From: Thermotogaceae bacterium
GTDB lineage: Bacteria; Thermotogota; Thermotogae; Thermotogales; Thermotogaceae
Direction of reading: 5' to 3'
Assembly (NCBI GenBank): GCA_021161105.1
Contig: JAGHBG010000038.1
Span: 1-6,724, forward strand
DNA length: 6,724 nt
Shown here: in pieces, positions 5,252 to 6,724 of the stretch
How positions within the stretch are numbered: position 1 is the first letter of the stretch
Layout: every line of letters begins with the position of its first letter
Made by a program: the position numbers and the translations under genes
The notes under the pieces: generated by a model
Told to the model about the DNA's origin: nothing
The model's input: the letters and a program-made list of their open reading frames with translations, nothing else
Database searches by the model: none

Positions 5252-6575
5252 CGATGACCCCCTCCTCCCCTTTTTTAGGATATTCGATTCTTTTATGATA
5301 AGAGCTTGTAACAACTCTTGCAAATTCTTCTATTAAAAGTTCAATATCTTCCAGAGTGAGTCCAGAGTTTTCCAGTTGTCTTTCTGTAAATATGCCCATA
5401 ACGGTTTCTTCCACGGCAGCCTGGATTTGAGCTGGGGACTTGTTGCCTGAGAAGGTTCTTGACACTGCTTCTACAGAGTCAGCGAGCATAATGATTCCAG
5501 ATTCCTTAAACCTCGGCTTGAGCCCAGGATATCTGAAATCATCCTCACTTACCGAAGGATTCAACTTTTTGGCCTTTTCGTAAAAATATTTCTGTACCCT
5601 TGTTCCGTGATGTTCTGCTATTACGCTTTCTATTAATATTGGGAGTCTGTTCTTTTTTGCAAGGTGAATGCCGTATTTTACATGTTCATCCAAAATAAGA
5701 TGGCTAAGATATGGACTTATGTTATCATGAGGATTTTCTATTCCGATTTGATTCTCCACAAAAAACGCTGGCCTTTTTATTTTCCCAATATCGTGGTAAT
5801 ATGCAGAAACCCTTGCGAGGAGTGAGTTGGCGCCTATTTTTTCTGCTGCAGCTTCTGCAAGATTAGCAACCATAGAGCTGTGCTGATAAGTTCCCGGAGC
5901 TCTTATACTTAATAACTTCAATAAGGGATGATTTAGGTTGCCCAGTTCCATCAAACCTATATTTGAGTAAATTCTGCTTGTATATTCTATATACGGCAGT
6001 ATGCCAAGTACTATAACGGATGATATGAAAGGGTTGAGAGCTATCAAGGGCATCTCGAATTTTCCTGCTATACCTGTTAATATCCATTTGAGAAAAATGA
6101 ATATTACACCTGCTATTGCAGCTATACCAGCTGATTTCATAACATCAGATCTTCTATAGACGGTTTTTAATGTTTTAACGACCACAAGTGTCATTAACGC
6201 ACCATATAAGAAGATCCATATATCTTCCTGGAAGTGGATAAACATAAGTATAGATATAAAAAATCCAAGATTTTTCGCAGATTTCTCGCCGAAAAGCAGG
6301 ATGGCAAGTGCAGTAAATAAGTATATTGTTGAAAGAACATTTCCAAATTTGTTAATGATTAGTGCTGTTGAAAGGACACTTGCTATTACGATGGAGTTGA
6401 AGGTTATACTGAAGCTTTTGTGAAGCTTGAAAATGTTGCTTCTAAAACTTTCCTGTATAAATAAGTGCCATAAAAGCATGGCAAATATAAGCTCAATAAG
6501 AAAAGCTTTCCAGGATGATGGCAAAAGTAGATTTAAAAAGATCACAGTTAGTATTGGAGTGAGAAACTGATTCAT
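5223..6575 (-). CDS. pgpH: PgpH-like membrane HD-domain c-di-AMP phosphodiesterase
   Basis: This 450-residue membrane protein of the 7TM-HD family is expected to hydrolyse the second messenger c-di-AMP at the inner membrane. The first ~200 residues hold about seven or eight hydrophobic segments (near 5-19, 24-41, 57-75, 80-96, 102-114, 118-134, 148-168, 182-197). These lead into the family signature LGILPYIEYTSRI and NLNHPLLK (213-220). The cytoplasmic HD domain keeps its metal ligands: His232 (APGTYQHS), His261-Asp262 (YYHDIGK), His298, His322-323 and Asp366 (ADSVEA), so it should be active. It is much shorter than Firmicute PgpH (over 700 residues): the large extracytoplasmic domain normally between the first and second membrane segments is absent. 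The ATG directly follows the phoH stop (TAAATG). AAGGAG is 12 bases upstream, somewhat far, which fits coupling by re-initiation. It overlaps ybeY by 29 bases. Confidence 0.9.
   Translation of the reverse strand: MNQFLTPILTVIFLNLLLPSSWKAFLIELIFAMLLWHLFIQESFRSNIFKLHKSFSITFNSIVIASVLSTALIINKFGNVLSTIYLFTALAILLFGEKSAKNLGFFISILMFIHFQEDIWIFLYGALMTLVVVKTLKTVYRRSDVMKSAGIAAIAGVIFIFLKWILTGIAGKFEMPLIALNPFISSVIVLGILPYIEYTSRIYSNIGLMELGNLNHPLLKLLSIRAPGTYQHSSMVANLAEAAAEKIGANSLLARVSAYYHDIGKIKRPAFFVENQIGIENPHDNISPYLSHLILDEHVKYGIHLAKKNRLPILIESVIAEHHGTRVQKYFYEKAKKLNPSVSEDDFRYPGLKPRFKESGIIMLADSVEAVSRTFSGNKSPAQIQAAVEETVMGIFTERQLENSGLTLEDIELLIEEFARVVTSSYHKRIEYPKKGEEGVIDGDNKSNKI
5261..5266 (-). promoter_or_regulatory. 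Ribosome binding site fixing the ybeY start
   Basis: On the minus strand AGGAGG, inside a longer G-rich purine run, lies 9 bases before ATG 5251. The site is within the last codons of pgpH, encoding its KKGEEG tail, so ybeY is loaded with ribosomes inside the upstream gene. Confidence 0.85.
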
Positions 6576-6724
6576 TTATCGTCTACTCTCCTTGGATGTT
6601 TCGTATTCTTCATAGGCCTTTATTATCTTTTTAACCAGAGGATTTCTCACAACGTCTTCTTCTGTAAGGTAGATGAACGCAATTCCTTCAATTCCTTTTA
6701 ATATCTTTTGACATTCTATAAGAC
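6576..6724 (-). CDS. phoH: PhoH-like ATPase, C-terminal end only
   Basis: This is the last 49 codons of a gene whose start lies beyond the window edge. The visible tail, ILKGIEGIAFIYLTEEDVVRNPLVKKIIKAYE, is the conserved C-terminus of the PhoH/YbeZ family, a P-loop ATPase tied to RNA metabolism and often partnered with YbeY. The Walker motifs lie outside the window. Its TAA is immediately followed by the pgpH ATG, and the order phoH, pgpH, ybeY is a well-known conserved arrangement, which supports the call despite the short fragment. The promoter of the unit is not visible. Confidence 0.88.
   Translation of the reverse strand, partial: LIECQKILKGIEGIAFIYLTEEDVVRNPLVKKIIKAYEEYETSKESRR

Noticed and set aside
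5252..5323. 24-codon upstream extension of ybeY
   Set aside because: This is pgpH coding sequence in another phase. The internal ATG has an excellent ribosome binding site and gives the family length.

Overview
The window looks like the chromosome of a member of the Thermotogota. From memory, the maltose-binding protein, the family-4 uracil-DNA glycosylase and the sugar-nucleotide epimerase all read very close to their Thermotoga maritima counterparts. The order glycosylase, DtxR-like regulator, epimerase also matches what I recall from Thermotoga. The sequence is AT-rich with strong AGGAGG-type ribosome binding sites and purine-rich coding strands. The genus cannot be fixed; a moderately low-GC lineage such as Kosmotoga, Fervidobacterium or a relative is a guess.

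Layout. Positions 1-607 hold no convincing gene and are AT-rich, with T-rich stretches on the + strand. Next comes a small PPC/DUF296-domain gene (608-1027). A 428-base gap follows, containing only short overlapping frames that may be a decayed gene or micro-ORFs. A maltose-type ABC binding-protein gene (1456-2631) ends at a strong intrinsic terminator and has no permease genes beside it. A promoter near 2728-2755 then appears to drive a three-gene unit: uracil-DNA glycosylase, DtxR/MntR-like regulator, and an epimerase whose start overlaps the regulator's end by 8 bases. A terminator hairpin at 4806-4829 closes that unit.

On the opposite strand, converging on the same hairpin, is a tightly packed unit in the transcriptional order phoH (C-terminal 49 residues only), pgpH-like HD phosphodiesterase, ybeY. 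The phoH stop abuts the pgpH start (TAAATG), and ybeY starts 29 bases inside pgpH. This is a widespread conserved bacterial cluster linking an RNA-associated ATPase, c-di-AMP turnover and rRNA processing.

Most of the window is ordinary core genome. The points worth a second look are: a DtxR-family regulator that seems to have lost most canonical metal ligands; a short PgpH without the usual large extracytoplasmic domain but with an intact HD site; a stand-alone malE; and the unexplained DNA at 1-607 and 1028-1455. I found no convincing new multi-gene system, mobile element, CRISPR array or tRNA.
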